Origin: Salmonella enterica subsp. houtenae serovar Houten
Lineage (GTDB): Bacteria; Pseudomonadota; Gammaproteobacteria; Enterobacterales; Enterobacteriaceae
DNA length: 64,000 bases
Assembly (NCBI GenBank): GCA_900478215.1
Contig: LS483478.1
Span: forward strand, 1,984,001-2,048,000
Direction of reading: 5' to 3'
Each line of letters starts with the position of its first letter. The stretch's first letter is position 1. The notes beneath the pieces are model-generated. The model made no database searches. It was not told the DNA's origin and saw nothing but the letters and a program-made list of their open reading frames with translations. Below are positions 18,944 through 26,895 of this stretch, one piece after another. Made by a program: the position numbers and the translations under genes.

Positions 18944-19084
18944 ATGTCTTCGTTAGAAAAGTTTGTTGAGTACTACAGGGCTGGGGAACAAATTGGAATT
19001 TATTCTATTTGTTCTGCCCATCCTCTTGTTACTGGAACCATTCTGGAGCAAATGTTCGATAATGGTTACAGAACTGCAATCTGA
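18944..19084 (+). pseudogene. Truncated GatZ/KbaZ-type tagatose-bisphosphate aldolase subunit
   Basis: A 46-codon reading frame, MSSLEKFVEYYRAGEQIGIY then SICSAHPLV, matches the extreme N-terminus of GatZ/KbaZ/AgaZ, where the signature is IC(S/A)VCSAHPLV. The full protein is about 420 residues, so about 90% is missing. GatZ-type subunits stabilise the class II aldolase that cleaves tagatose-1,6-bisphosphate in galactitol and GalNAc breakdown. The remnant lies between an AgaR-like regulator and an Aga-type PTS, where an aga cluster would have it. Confidence 0.65.
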
Positions 19085-19600
19085 GATAAAATAAAAGTAA
19101 GCTAAACTATTTGGCTTTTATGTGGGCATATTATAGGCTGACTTTTGCAATTGCGTTTTGCTGGAGTTGATGCTTTAACATTTTTACTCGAAAATTATTG
19201 TAAATGTGTTCAATCAGGACCAGGTTATTGGCAAAATATGCCCATGCCAGAACATATCACTCCGAACAGGAGTCGATAAAAGTAACGCAATATTTATAAT
19301 GCTGCTTGAGAAAATTGGTGTGTTCGCCTGTTTGTGAGATAACACAAGATATTAAGCAGGAATATATTTATCTTGAGAAAACAGTGGGTTGTGGAGGGTA
19401 ATAATACTGCGGGTGACTATTTATTGCAGCAGGAATTAATCATGGTGAATACTCTCATTGTTTTACTAAACATGGTATTTTCGCTTTTCATTGTTTTTTT
19501 AATAATGCACTGAACAACCGAGCGCTGACGGGAAAACTAACCGTATGGCACAAGATATAACGCTTTATTCTTTTAAAAAATAAAATACAGGAATATTTTT
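19085..19600 (+). other. Decayed DNA before the PTS genes
   Basis: About 515 bp with short broken frames only. One, on the plus strand at about 19142-19279, encodes a protein-like stretch (LRFAGVDALTFLLENY and later SGPGYWQNMP) without a start codon, suggesting remains of coding sequence. I cannot assign a family. The 3' part should contain the promoter or leader for the EIIB gene. Confidence 0.4.
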
Positions 19601-20098
19601 ATGACTCAGCCAAATATCGTCTGGACTCGTATCGACGAGCGTTTACTTCACGGTCAAATCCGCATTACCTGGGGAAAACATACAGAGGCTAATCTGATCC
19701 TGGTCGCTAATGATGAAGCCGCCGAAGGCCCAAATTCTGCTTTTATGCAGGCTGGAATGAAAGCCTCTGCGGGTGGTGAATATGCCGTGCGTTTCTTCAG
19801 TATTCAGAAAACCATTGACATAATCCATAAAGCCTCCCCACAGCAGAAAGTATTCATTCTGTGCAATAACCCAATGGATGTCGCACGTTTGGTTGAAGGT
19901 GGTGTGCCAATTAAACATTGTAATGTGGGCAATATGCATTTCCATGAAGGTAAACGTCAAATAGCCAAAACTGTTTCCGTCGACGAAAACGATCTCGATG
20001 CTTTCAGACGCATTCTCGCCTGTGGCGTGACTTGTACCGTGCAGAACACACCAGATCAGACTCCGGTCAATGTGATTGAACTCGCCGTCAGTGCATGA
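19601..20098 (+). CDS. PTS mannose-family transporter subunit IIB
   Basis: A 165-residue EIIB of the mannose/fructose/sorbose/GalNAc class. The phosphorylatable histidine is His17 in RIDERLLHGQ, the standard motif. It accepts phosphate from EIIA and passes it to the incoming sugar in the cytoplasm. It is closest in style to AgaV and to PTS units reported to import unsaturated glycosaminoglycan disaccharides. First of four PTS genes in one row; 47 bp separate it from EIIC. Confidence 0.92.
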   Translation: MTQPNIVWTRIDERLLHGQIRITWGKHTEANLILVANDEAAEGPNSAFMQAGMKASAGGEYAVRFFSIQKTIDIIHKASPQQKVFILCNNPMDVARLVEGGVPIKHCNVGNMHFHEGKRQIAKTVSVDENDLDAFRRILACGVTCTVQNTPDQTPVNVIELAVSA

Positions 20099-20145
20099 GT
20101 TCATGACGTATCGCATCACGACATACGGCAATAAAGGAAGATATT

Positions 20146-20916
20146 ATGCTGTTTGAAGCTACTTTAGTTGCAATCTGGGCCTTCTTGTGCGGTATCGACA
20201 AGTACGATGTAGCCCTAAATATTCACCGTCCTTTAATTACCGGCCCGATTGTAGGCCTGATTATGGGCGATATGGAAGTGGGATTGATCGCTGGCGCTAC
20301 TCTGGAGCTGGCCTGGTTGGGTCTGGTACCTAATGCTGGCGCACAGCCGCCTGATGTAACCATGGGAACGATTGCTGCTGTCGCTTTTGCGGTTATGACA
20401 GGCCAGTCACCGGAAGTTGCGATGGGCGTCGGTATGCCAATCGCTGTTCTGATGCAGATGATTGTTATCGGATTCTTTGCAATGACCGCTTTCACAATGG
20501 GGAAAGCCGATCGATATGCTGAACAAGCTGATATGGCAGGGATCTCCCGCTTATTAGTAGGAACCTTGATTACGCGTTCCATGCTCTATTTCGTTATCGC
20601 TTTTGTGACAGTGTATTTCGGTGAACATGCAGCGGCCTGGATTGATGAAAACACGCCAACAGTCTTGTTAGAAGGTCTGGGTATTGGGGCGAAGATGGTA
20701 CCGGCAATAGGTTTTGCGATGTTGTTGAAGATCATGTGGTCGAAAGAAGTGGCTGGGGTGTTCTTTATCGGTTTCGTGATGACTACTTATCTGAAGCTGC
20801 CAATTATGGCCGTGGCCATTCTGGGCGCATCCATTGCCCTTCTGTACTACTTCTTTAGTGGAAAAAACAGCAATAACAATACCAAACAAGCAGAGGATTT
20901 CGAAGATGGCATCTGA
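20146..20916 (+). CDS. PTS mannose-family transporter subunit IIC
   Basis: A 256-residue polytopic inner-membrane protein forming, with EIID, the sugar channel. Typical EIIC-Man features are the N-terminal DKYDVALNIHRPLITGPIVGLIMGD and GATLELAWLGLVPNAGAQPPD segments. The hydrophilic C-terminal tail (SGKNSNNNTKQAEDFED) ends just as EIID begins. AAGGA lies upstream of ATG 20146. Its last 11 bases overlap the EIID start. Confidence 0.92.
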   Translation: MLFEATLVAIWAFLCGIDKYDVALNIHRPLITGPIVGLIMGDMEVGLIAGATLELAWLGLVPNAGAQPPDVTMGTIAAVAFAVMTGQSPEVAMGVGMPIAVLMQMIVIGFFAMTAFTMGKADRYAEQADMAGISRLLVGTLITRSMLYFVIAFVTVYFGEHAAAWIDENTPTVLLEGLGIGAKMVPAIGFAMLLKIMWSKEVAGVFFIGFVMTTYLKLPIMAVAILGASIALLYYFFSGKNSNNNTKQAEDFEDGI

Positions 20917-21796
20917 TATCACCGCAGACAAAGGCCGCGTAGCGGAAGCCAAAACAAGCAGCCTGATAGATAACGTTGATGCTTATCAGGATACCGAGGT
21001 TCGTCAAGTGATCTCCCGTAAAGACCTGTGGAAGTGCGCGATCCGGGGGCTGTTTATGGAAGGTAACTTTAATTTTGAACGTATGCAGGGAGGCGGTTTT
21101 GCGTATTCGATTATCCCGGCATTGCAAAAAATCCACGGTAATAACCGTGCGGACCTGGCGAAATCACTGAAGAATCATTTGCAGTTCTTCAATGCCAGTC
21201 CAAAACTGTTCACCTTCCTGCTAGGGACAGCGGTTGCTATGGAAGAGAACAAAGAAAAACCGTCGACGATTAACGTCATGAAAGTTGCGGGAATGGGACC
21301 GACGGGGGGGATCGGTGATGCTATAGACCATATGACTCTAATGCCATTGACGCTGGCGTTGGGGGCATCGATTGCAATTGATGGATCGATCGCCGGACCA
21401 TTTGTGTTCTTTATTTTGTATCAGATTGTCCATTTTTTGGTCTATTTCGGTTTGATGTTTATGGGCTATCGCGCGGGTACTGCTGCGATGGTGAACATGA
21501 GTGATGCCACAGAGAAGTTAGCAAAAGCCGCCAACATTATGGGGATCTTTGTTATCGGAGCATTATGCGCCACCTTTATCAGGCTACAGACCACTGCAGC
21601 AATCGATCTTGGTGGGAAGACCGTGGAACTACAAACTGCTCTGTTTGACAAAATCATGCCGAACTTGCTCCCGCTGGCGTTAGTGTTCTTTATGTTCAAA
21701 ATGGTGAAGGGAACCGGTTTTTGGGCAAAGCCCCCGGTTCTAATCTTCTCGACATTGGCTGCGGGAGTTATCGGCCATCTGTTGGGCATTGTGTAA
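20906..21796 (+). CDS. PTS mannose-family transporter subunit IID
   Basis: A 296-residue EIID. Recognisable family segments are RGLFMEGNFNFERMQGGGFAYSIIPAL, FLLGTAVAMEE and GMGPTGGIGDAIDHMTLMPL, followed by membrane helices. I take ATG 20906 (MASDITADKGR), which has AGAGGA upstream and overlaps EIIC by 11 bp; an in-frame ATG at 20834 would run further into EIIC. With EIIC it determines the substrate passing the inner membrane. A 102-bp gap precedes the EIIA gene. Confidence 0.92.
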   Translation: MASDITADKGRVAEAKTSSLIDNVDAYQDTEVRQVISRKDLWKCAIRGLFMEGNFNFERMQGGGFAYSIIPALQKIHGNNRADLAKSLKNHLQFFNASPKLFTFLLGTAVAMEENKEKPSTINVMKVAGMGPTGGIGDAIDHMTLMPLTLALGASIAIDGSIAGPFVFFILYQIVHFLVYFGLMFMGYRAGTAAMVNMSDATEKLAKAANIMGIFVIGALCATFIRLQTTAAIDLGGKTVELQTALFDKIMPNLLPLALVFFMFKMVKGTGFWAKPPVLIFSTLAAGVIGHLLGIV

Positions 21797-21898
21797 TGAA
21801 TTGATTCGCGTCGCCGTATCCACCTGCGTGTAATCGCAGCATGTGGATACGGTGTAAGTAATATGCCTTTTGGGGTTATCAGGGGAAGGACGTTGTAA

Positions 21899-22339
21899 AT
21901 GATTGGGATTGTTGTTTCTGGACATATTCATTTTGCTTCCGGTATGGAATCAGCCGTACGTGCAATAGCCGGTGAGCAGCCGCAAATGGCTTTCGTTGAT
22001 TTCGTTGAAAATATGTCTACAGACAGGCTGGAAGAAGAATTGCGCAATGCTGCTGATCGGGTTGACAGTGGTGATGGCGTACTATTTTTAACCGACATTC
22101 CCGGAGGGTCGCCGTGTAACCGTGCGTTGAATATCCTGATGAGCGGTCGCAACGTTGAGCTACTGGCTGGCGTTAATTTACCGATGATTGCTAACGCGGC
22201 TTTTGAGCGTGACGGCGTATCGTTAACTGAGCTGGTGGATATACTGATGGATATTGGCGCTACCAGTTTACAAAACCTGCGTACTGAACTGGCCGCCGCA
22301 ATGGTTGTTGATGGCAGTGATAATGAAAGTGGGCTCTGA
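21899..22339 (+). CDS. PTS mannose-family transporter subunit IIA
   Basis: A 146-residue EIIA (EIIA-Man fold). The active-site histidine is His9 in VVSGHIHFASG, and the second conserved segment is FLTDIPGGSPCN. It receives phosphate from HPr and passes it to EIIB. As a separate protein it resembles AgaF rather than the fused ManX. AAGGA precedes ATG 21899 by 8 nt. The 3' end overlaps the start of a small reading frame by 17 bp. Confidence 0.92.
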   Translation: MIGIVVSGHIHFASGMESAVRAIAGEQPQMAFVDFVENMSTDRLEEELRNAADRVDSGDGVLFLTDIPGGSPCNRALNILMSGRNVELLAGVNLPMIANAAFERDGVSLTELVDILMDIGATSLQNLRTELAAAMVVDGSDNESGL

Positions 22340-22472
22340 TGCGTTGTTGCATCTGCTGACGCCGCAAGGTGTTGATGCGGATGCCGTTGCTATTGATTAT
22401 ATCACCGGTTACCTGCAGGTTGTTAATGACAGTCTGGCCTATGACACCAGGGAGGAGATTCACCATGAGTAA
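22323..22472 (+). CDS. Small uncharacterised protein between EIIA and the GH105 gene
   Basis: A 49-residue reading frame (MKVGSDALLHLLTPQGVDAD, later ITGYLQVVNDSLAYDTREE) bridges the EIIA stop and the hydrolase start. It overlaps EIIA by 17 bp and the hydrolase by 8 bp, the pattern of a translationally coupled gene. It is acidic and predicted helical, with no signal peptide or membrane segment. I do not recognise a family. The ribosome site is weak and an alternative in-frame ATG lies at 22311, so it could be a chance frame, but it fills the only gap between two tight genes. Confidence 0.5.
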   Translation: MKVGSDALLHLLTPQGVDADAVAIDYITGYLQVVNDSLAYDTREEIHHE

Positions 22473-23523
22473 CATGGTACAGCAGACTCGTGCTCAACAG
22501 GCGCGTGAAACGATGAAACGCGTATACCGTTATCAGGCAACGCATCAGACACGTAGCGTGATCCGCCGGAGTGGTAAAGTACGTTTTATCAAAGATACCG
22601 ATTGGGAACGTGGCGTATTTTGGTCTTGTGTGGCTGCCGCCTGGCTGGCAACAGGTGATCGGGAATATCTGGATGGCGTGATGAATTATACGCTGCACAC
22701 GGGGTTCCGCCCTGGGCCAAACTTACGTTTCGCTGATGATCTAATTTGTTGTCAGGCATATCTGGATGTTTGGCCGGAAATAGCTATCCCCGAGGCGTTA
22801 GAACCCACGATTAAGGCCGTTTCTGCCATCGTGAACGAACCTAAACCCGGACGTGAAGACTGGTGGTGGTGCGATGCGTTATTTATGGCACCCGCAACGT
22901 TTGCTGCATTAAGTGAACGTACAAACGATCCTCGTTATCTGACCTATATGGATCAGGCTTTTTGGGATGCCGTGGAGCATTTGCGCGATCCTGAAACAGG
23001 CCTGTTTTATCGTGATTATCGTTATATTCCTGATGGCAACGGCAGCGAATTACGCGAAGAAAATGGCGAAAAAGTATTCTGGAGCCGAGGTATTGGTTGG
23101 GTGCTGGCGGCTATCCCACGTTTACTGGCGCGGATGCCTGAAGATTATGCGGGTCGTCAGCGCTATCTTAATCTGTTTATCGATCTTGCAGATAAAGTGA
23201 TCCGTTATCAGCATGAGGATGGTTTATGGCGTGCCAGTTTGCTTGATCCTCATCGTTTTCCTGCGCCGGAAAGTAGCGCGACCGCATTATTCTGTTATGG
23301 ACTGTGTTGGGGCGTGAATCAGGGCGTACTGCCTGCAGAAATTTATCTGTCGGTGGTCGAAAAGGCCTGGGAGGCTTTGCAGGGCTGTATTCACAATAAC
23401 GGTATGATCGGTTGGGTTCAATTGCCGGCGTTCAATCCACGTGATGTAAAGTTTGAGCACAATATTGATTACGGTGCTGGGGCATATTTATTAGCGGCAA
23501 CCGAAGTGTTGCGTTTGAAGTAA
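22465..23523 (+). CDS. GH105-family unsaturated uronyl hydrolase
   Basis: A 352-residue (alpha/alpha)6-barrel enzyme. Family marks of GH105 (YteR/YesR type) are WERGVFW, RFADDLICCQAYLD, WWWCDALFMAP (candidate catalytic Asp137), FWSRGIGWVLAAIPRLL, DGLWRASLLDP and ESSATALF. It lacks the WARGQ segment typical of GH88. It hydrolyses the 4,5-unsaturated uronic acid left by polysaccharide lyases from the non-reducing end of an oligosaccharide. With no signal peptide it is cytosolic and should act after PTS import. ATG 22465 follows GGAGGAG; earlier in-frame starts would lie inside the small upstream frame. Confidence 0.88.
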   Translation: MSNMVQQTRAQQARETMKRVYRYQATHQTRSVIRRSGKVRFIKDTDWERGVFWSCVAAAWLATGDREYLDGVMNYTLHTGFRPGPNLRFADDLICCQAYLDVWPEIAIPEALEPTIKAVSAIVNEPKPGREDWWWCDALFMAPATFAALSERTNDPRYLTYMDQAFWDAVEHLRDPETGLFYRDYRYIPDGNGSELREENGEKVFWSRGIGWVLAAIPRLLARMPEDYAGRQRYLNLFIDLADKVIRYQHEDGLWRASLLDPHRFPAPESSATALFCYGLCWGVNQGVLPAEIYLSVVEKAWEALQGCIHNNGMIGWVQLPAFNPRDVKFEHNIDYGAGAYLLAATEVLRLK

Positions 23524-23835
23524 GGTACAACGAGCCTGTCTCTGATGTGAATCGTGATGAGAGCAAAAGAGACAACAGTCTGCCCGTATTTACGGTTTGT
23601 AGTAAATAACGGGATCGATCATGTGAAATCTGTATCGTGTCGTTTACCTGCTGTCAGGCGGACTCCGTTAGCGTGGTGTTTTATTTCTTCTGGCTAATTT
23701 ATCGTTTTTTAACGAAATCTTTTTCTTTCGATTTTCTTTCGTTTGGTTTCATTTTTGTGATTTTGCGCATTTCGATGGCTGTTTTATTGAGATAAATTAG
23801 TCAATATCGTTTCATTTTTTCGGAACACGTTTTCA
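23524..23835. other. Intergenic region upstream of the maturase gene
   Basis: A 312-bp gap between the GH105 gene and the sulfatase-maturase gene. The second half is strikingly T-rich on the plus strand and carries phased TTTC repeats (separate entry). It probably contains the promoter for the maturase-sulfatase pair. No gene seen. Confidence 0.5.
23725..23751 (+). promoter_or_regulatory. Phased CTTTCG repeats, candidate DeoR-regulator operator
   Basis: CTTTCG at 23725, CTTTCG at 23736 and GTTTCA at 23746 are spaced 11 and 10 bp, so they lie on one face of the helix. Another GTTTCA occurs about 60 bp downstream (near 23811). AgaR operators in E. coli are likewise built from repeated TTTC(A/G)TTT-like units. 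The site lies 85-111 bp before the maturase start. Confidence 0.45.
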
Positions 23836-25068
23836 ATGACTAAGTCACAGACTCAACGAGCCTACTTTCACATGATGGCAAAACCTGTCAGCTATCGTTG
23901 CAACCTGCATTGTGAATACTGTTTTTATCTTGAAAAGGAGACGATGCTGAAGGCGCAGAAAAGCCCGGAGCAGATAATGAGCGACAGTATGTTACGCCGC
24001 TATATCCGGGATTACTTGCGTTCCCATGCCGGCGATACGGTGGATTTTGCCTGGCAAGGCGGTGAGCCTACGCTGGCTGGATTAGATTTTTATCGTAAGG
24101 CTGTGGCATACCAGCAGCAATATGCTGAGGGGCGAACGGTTACCAATAGTTTTCAAACCAATGCAATTGCTATTAATCGTCAATGGGCAGACTTTTTTGC
24201 CGAACAGCGTTTTTTGATTGGCGTCTCTGTCGACGGAATAGCAGAGATACATGATAAATACCGTATTGCTGTTAATGGTCAGCCAACCTTTGAGCGTGTC
24301 AAAAAATCTATTGAGTTGCTACGTGAATATAATGTGGATTTCAATACCCTGACTGTCGTGAACGATCAGAACTATGATAAAGGACGGGAGACATATCAGG
24401 CGCTCAAGGCATTAGGCTCCACTTTTTTACAGTTTATTCCCATTGTAGAAGTTGATGCTCGGTGTTTAACGCATACAACGGGTCATTACTCACCACCGGC
24501 CGATGCCGCATTGTCGCCTTTTAGTGTTCCGGCAGACGGTTACGGGCATTTTATGAATGCAGTGTTTGATGCCTGGGTGAAAGAGGATGTTGGTTCTATC
24601 TATATACGTGAGTTTGACAGTTTATTGGGAACCTGGATGGGATATCCGGCATCAACTTGTGTGCAAGCTACGACATGCGGTCAGGCGATGATTATTGAAA
24701 CTAACGGTGATATTTACAGCTGCGATCACTACGTCTATCCGGCTTATTTGTTAGGTAATATTGCCGACACATCGCTGGTAAAACTGGCTACATCACGCCA
24801 GCAACAGCGATTTGGGAATGCAAAACAAGAAAAATTGACCCAAATGTGTCAGCAGTGTGCGGTCAAAGCCCTGTGTCAGGGAGGCTGTCCGAAGCATCGT
24901 ATCGTCCCGCAAGCGGGAGAAAAACATAAGCACAATTATTTGTGCGCTTCTTATAAGCATTTCTTCTATCACACCGCGCCAGTCATGCAGGCCATGAGCA
25001 AGATTATTCAGAGTGGCGGTGTGGCGGCTGACATTATGCCGTTACTGAATAAATTTAATCGTCATTAA
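23836..25068 (+). CDS. Anaerobic sulfatase-maturating enzyme (radical SAM, SPASM)
   Basis: A 410-residue radical-SAM protein. The FeS/SAM motif CxxxCxxC is CNLHCEYC (Cys22, Cys26, Cys29), followed by QGGEPTLAG. The C-terminal SPASM domain has CVQATTCGQ, SCDHYVYP and CQQCAVKALCQGGCP for two auxiliary clusters. It oxidises the cysteine of the CxPxR motif in sulfatases to formylglycine in the cytosol without oxygen. Both sulfatases here have the cysteine form and are plausible clients. It is followed by the second sulfatase gene with an intervening AAGGAG. Confidence 0.93.
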   Translation: MTKSQTQRAYFHMMAKPVSYRCNLHCEYCFYLEKETMLKAQKSPEQIMSDSMLRRYIRDYLRSHAGDTVDFAWQGGEPTLAGLDFYRKAVAYQQQYAEGRTVTNSFQTNAIAINRQWADFFAEQRFLIGVSVDGIAEIHDKYRIAVNGQPTFERVKKSIELLREYNVDFNTLTVVNDQNYDKGRETYQALKALGSTFLQFIPIVEVDARCLTHTTGHYSPPADAALSPFSVPADGYGHFMNAVFDAWVKEDVGSIYIREFDSLLGTWMGYPASTCVQATTCGQAMIIETNGDIYSCDHYVYPAYLLGNIADTSLVKLATSRQQQRFGNAKQEKLTQMCQQCAVKALCQGGCPKHRIVPQAGEKHKHNYLCASYKHFFYHTAPVMQAMSKIIQSGGVAADIMPLLNKFNRH

Positions 25069-25081
25069 GGAGTGAATGACA

Positions 25082-26707
25082 ATGAAGTTATCCGCAGGAA
25101 GAAAAAACCTGTTAGCTGGCCTGATTGCCACAATGTGTTCCACTGTAACATCCGATGTATTGGCTGCACCGGCATCCGTTGTCGCTGATAATGAAAAACC
25201 TAATGTGTTGTTGGTCATCATGGATGATCTGGGTACGGGTCAATTAGATTTCACTTTGAATAATTTGGATAAAAAGGCACTACGCCAGCGTCCGGTTCCC
25301 GCGCGTTATCAGGGGGATCTGGACAACATGATTGATGCAGCGCAACGGGCGATGCCTAGTGTGGCGCAACTGGCGCAAAACGGGGTCAAAATGACCAATG
25401 CGTTTGTGGCTCATCCGGTGTGCGGGCCGTCACGTGCGGGAATTTATACTGGCCGTTATCCGACGAGTTTCGGTACTTACAGTAATGATGATGCTATAAA
25501 AGGCATTCCACTGGACATCAAATTACTGCCAGCGCTGTTTCAAGAAAATGGATATGCTACGGCTAACATCGGTAAATGGCATAATTCACGCATTGATAAA
25601 AAGAATTATGTTGCTGATGATGTAAAAACCCGCGATTATCACGACAATATGATTTCTGTCAGCGAACCTGGTTATGAACCTGAAAAGCGCGGTTTTGATT
25701 ATTCCTATAGTTATTACGCGTCTGGCGCAGCACTATGGAACTCCCCGGCTATTTGGCGCAATAGCCAGAATATTTCTGCACCAGGTTATCTGACGCATCA
25801 TCTTACTGAGGAAACACTGAAGTTTATTGAGCGGGCAGGGCAAAAGCCTTTCTTTATCAGTCTGGCATATAGCGTCCCTCATATTCCGTTAGAGCAAGCA
25901 TCGCCAGCCAAATATATGGATCGATTTAATACAGGTAATGTGGAAGCAGATAAATACTTTGCGGCAATCAATGCTGCTGATGAAGGAGTCGGTAAAATAA
26001 TAAATTTATTGAAAGAAAAGGATGAATTGGATAACACACTCATTTTCTTTATTTCTGATAACGGTGCTGTAAATGAATCTCCGATGCCAATGAATGGTAT
26101 GGATCGTGGGTATAAAGGTCAGATGTATAATGGTGGGGTACATATTCCGTTTGTAGCATATTGGCCAAAACAGATTCCTGCAGGTACACAGAGTGATGCG
26201 TTGATCAGTGCGTTAGACATTTTACCTACTGCATTGCACGCGGCAGGGATTACTATTCCTGATGAGATGAATATCGATGGTAAAGATATTATGCCGGTAC
26301 TGGCGGGTAAAACGAAGACTTCGCCACATCAATATTTGTACTGGGCTGGACCAGGGGCGAAACATTACAGTGAAGAAAATCAGCCGTTCTGGTATGACTA
26401 CTGGAAGTGGATAACTTATGCTAATCCGTCAGCGCCTAAAAACCCTAATTTAGAAAAACTTTCAAAAGCCTCATGGGCAATCCGCGATCAAGAGTGGGCT
26501 CTTTATTTTTACGATGATGGCACAAATACTCCTAAACTGTTTAATGATAAGCAAGATCCAATGGAATCCAGGGATCTGGCGACTCAATTTCCTGAGCGCG
26601 TCAAAGTAATGAAAACTGCTTTTTATGAGTGGATTAAAGATAAGCCGAAGCCTGTAGCCTGGGGACAAGATCGTTTCCATATTTTAGAGGAGTCAGCGAA
26701 AAAATAA
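25082..26707 (+). CDS. Cysteine-type sulfatase with Sec-like signal
   Basis: A 541-residue S1-family sulfatase. The formylglycine motif is CGPSR (Cys114 to Arg118), preceded by HPV. Metal-binding segments are VIMDDLGTGQ near residue 46 and FFISDNGAVNE; GRYPTSFG and ANIGKWH are also conserved. The N-terminal signal MKLSAGRKNLLAGLIATMCS through VLAAPA looks Sec-dependent, so it is probably periplasmic. It differs from the first sulfatase in length and export route, suggesting a different sulfate position. ATG 25082 is preferred to ATG 25076 because it sits 9 nt after AAGGAG, against 3 nt. Confidence 0.9.
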   Translation: MKLSAGRKNLLAGLIATMCSTVTSDVLAAPASVVADNEKPNVLLVIMDDLGTGQLDFTLNNLDKKALRQRPVPARYQGDLDNMIDAAQRAMPSVAQLAQNGVKMTNAFVAHPVCGPSRAGIYTGRYPTSFGTYSNDDAIKGIPLDIKLLPALFQENGYATANIGKWHNSRIDKKNYVADDVKTRDYHDNMISVSEPGYEPEKRGFDYSYSYYASGAALWNSPAIWRNSQNISAPGYLTHHLTEETLKFIERAGQKPFFISLAYSVPHIPLEQASPAKYMDRFNTGNVEADKYFAAINAADEGVGKIINLLKEKDELDNTLIFFISDNGAVNESPMPMNGMDRGYKGQMYNGGVHIPFVAYWPKQIPAGTQSDALISALDILPTALHAAGITIPDEMNIDGKDIMPVLAGKTKTSPHQYLYWAGPGAKHYSEENQPFWYDYWKWITYANPSAPKNPNLEKLSKASWAIRDQEWALYFYDDGTNTPKLFNDKQDPMESRDLATQFPERVKVMKTAFYEWIKDKPKPVAWGQDRFHILEESAKK

Positions 26708-26714
26708 ACGACTA

Positions 26715-26763
26715 ATCGTCAGAGGGAGGGACTTTAAATTCTAAACTCTGATGATTTTTTATT
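26715..26763 (+). terminator. Intrinsic terminator after the second sulfatase
   Basis: A 10-bp stem (ATCGTCAGAG and CTCTGATGAT, one wobble-type pair) is followed directly by a T-run. It separates the sulfatase transcript from the DUF2264 gene, which therefore needs its own promoter. Confidence 0.8.
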
Positions 26764-26895
26764 TACCTGTGTTCTGATAGTTGATTAAAGCTATTATTAG
26801 AGAGTGCTCTCGCGATGCATGAGGTTTGAATAATGCTAAGCTAAAAAGCAGTCTTGTCATTAATATCTTTATAATATTTTTAAGGTATGTTGACC

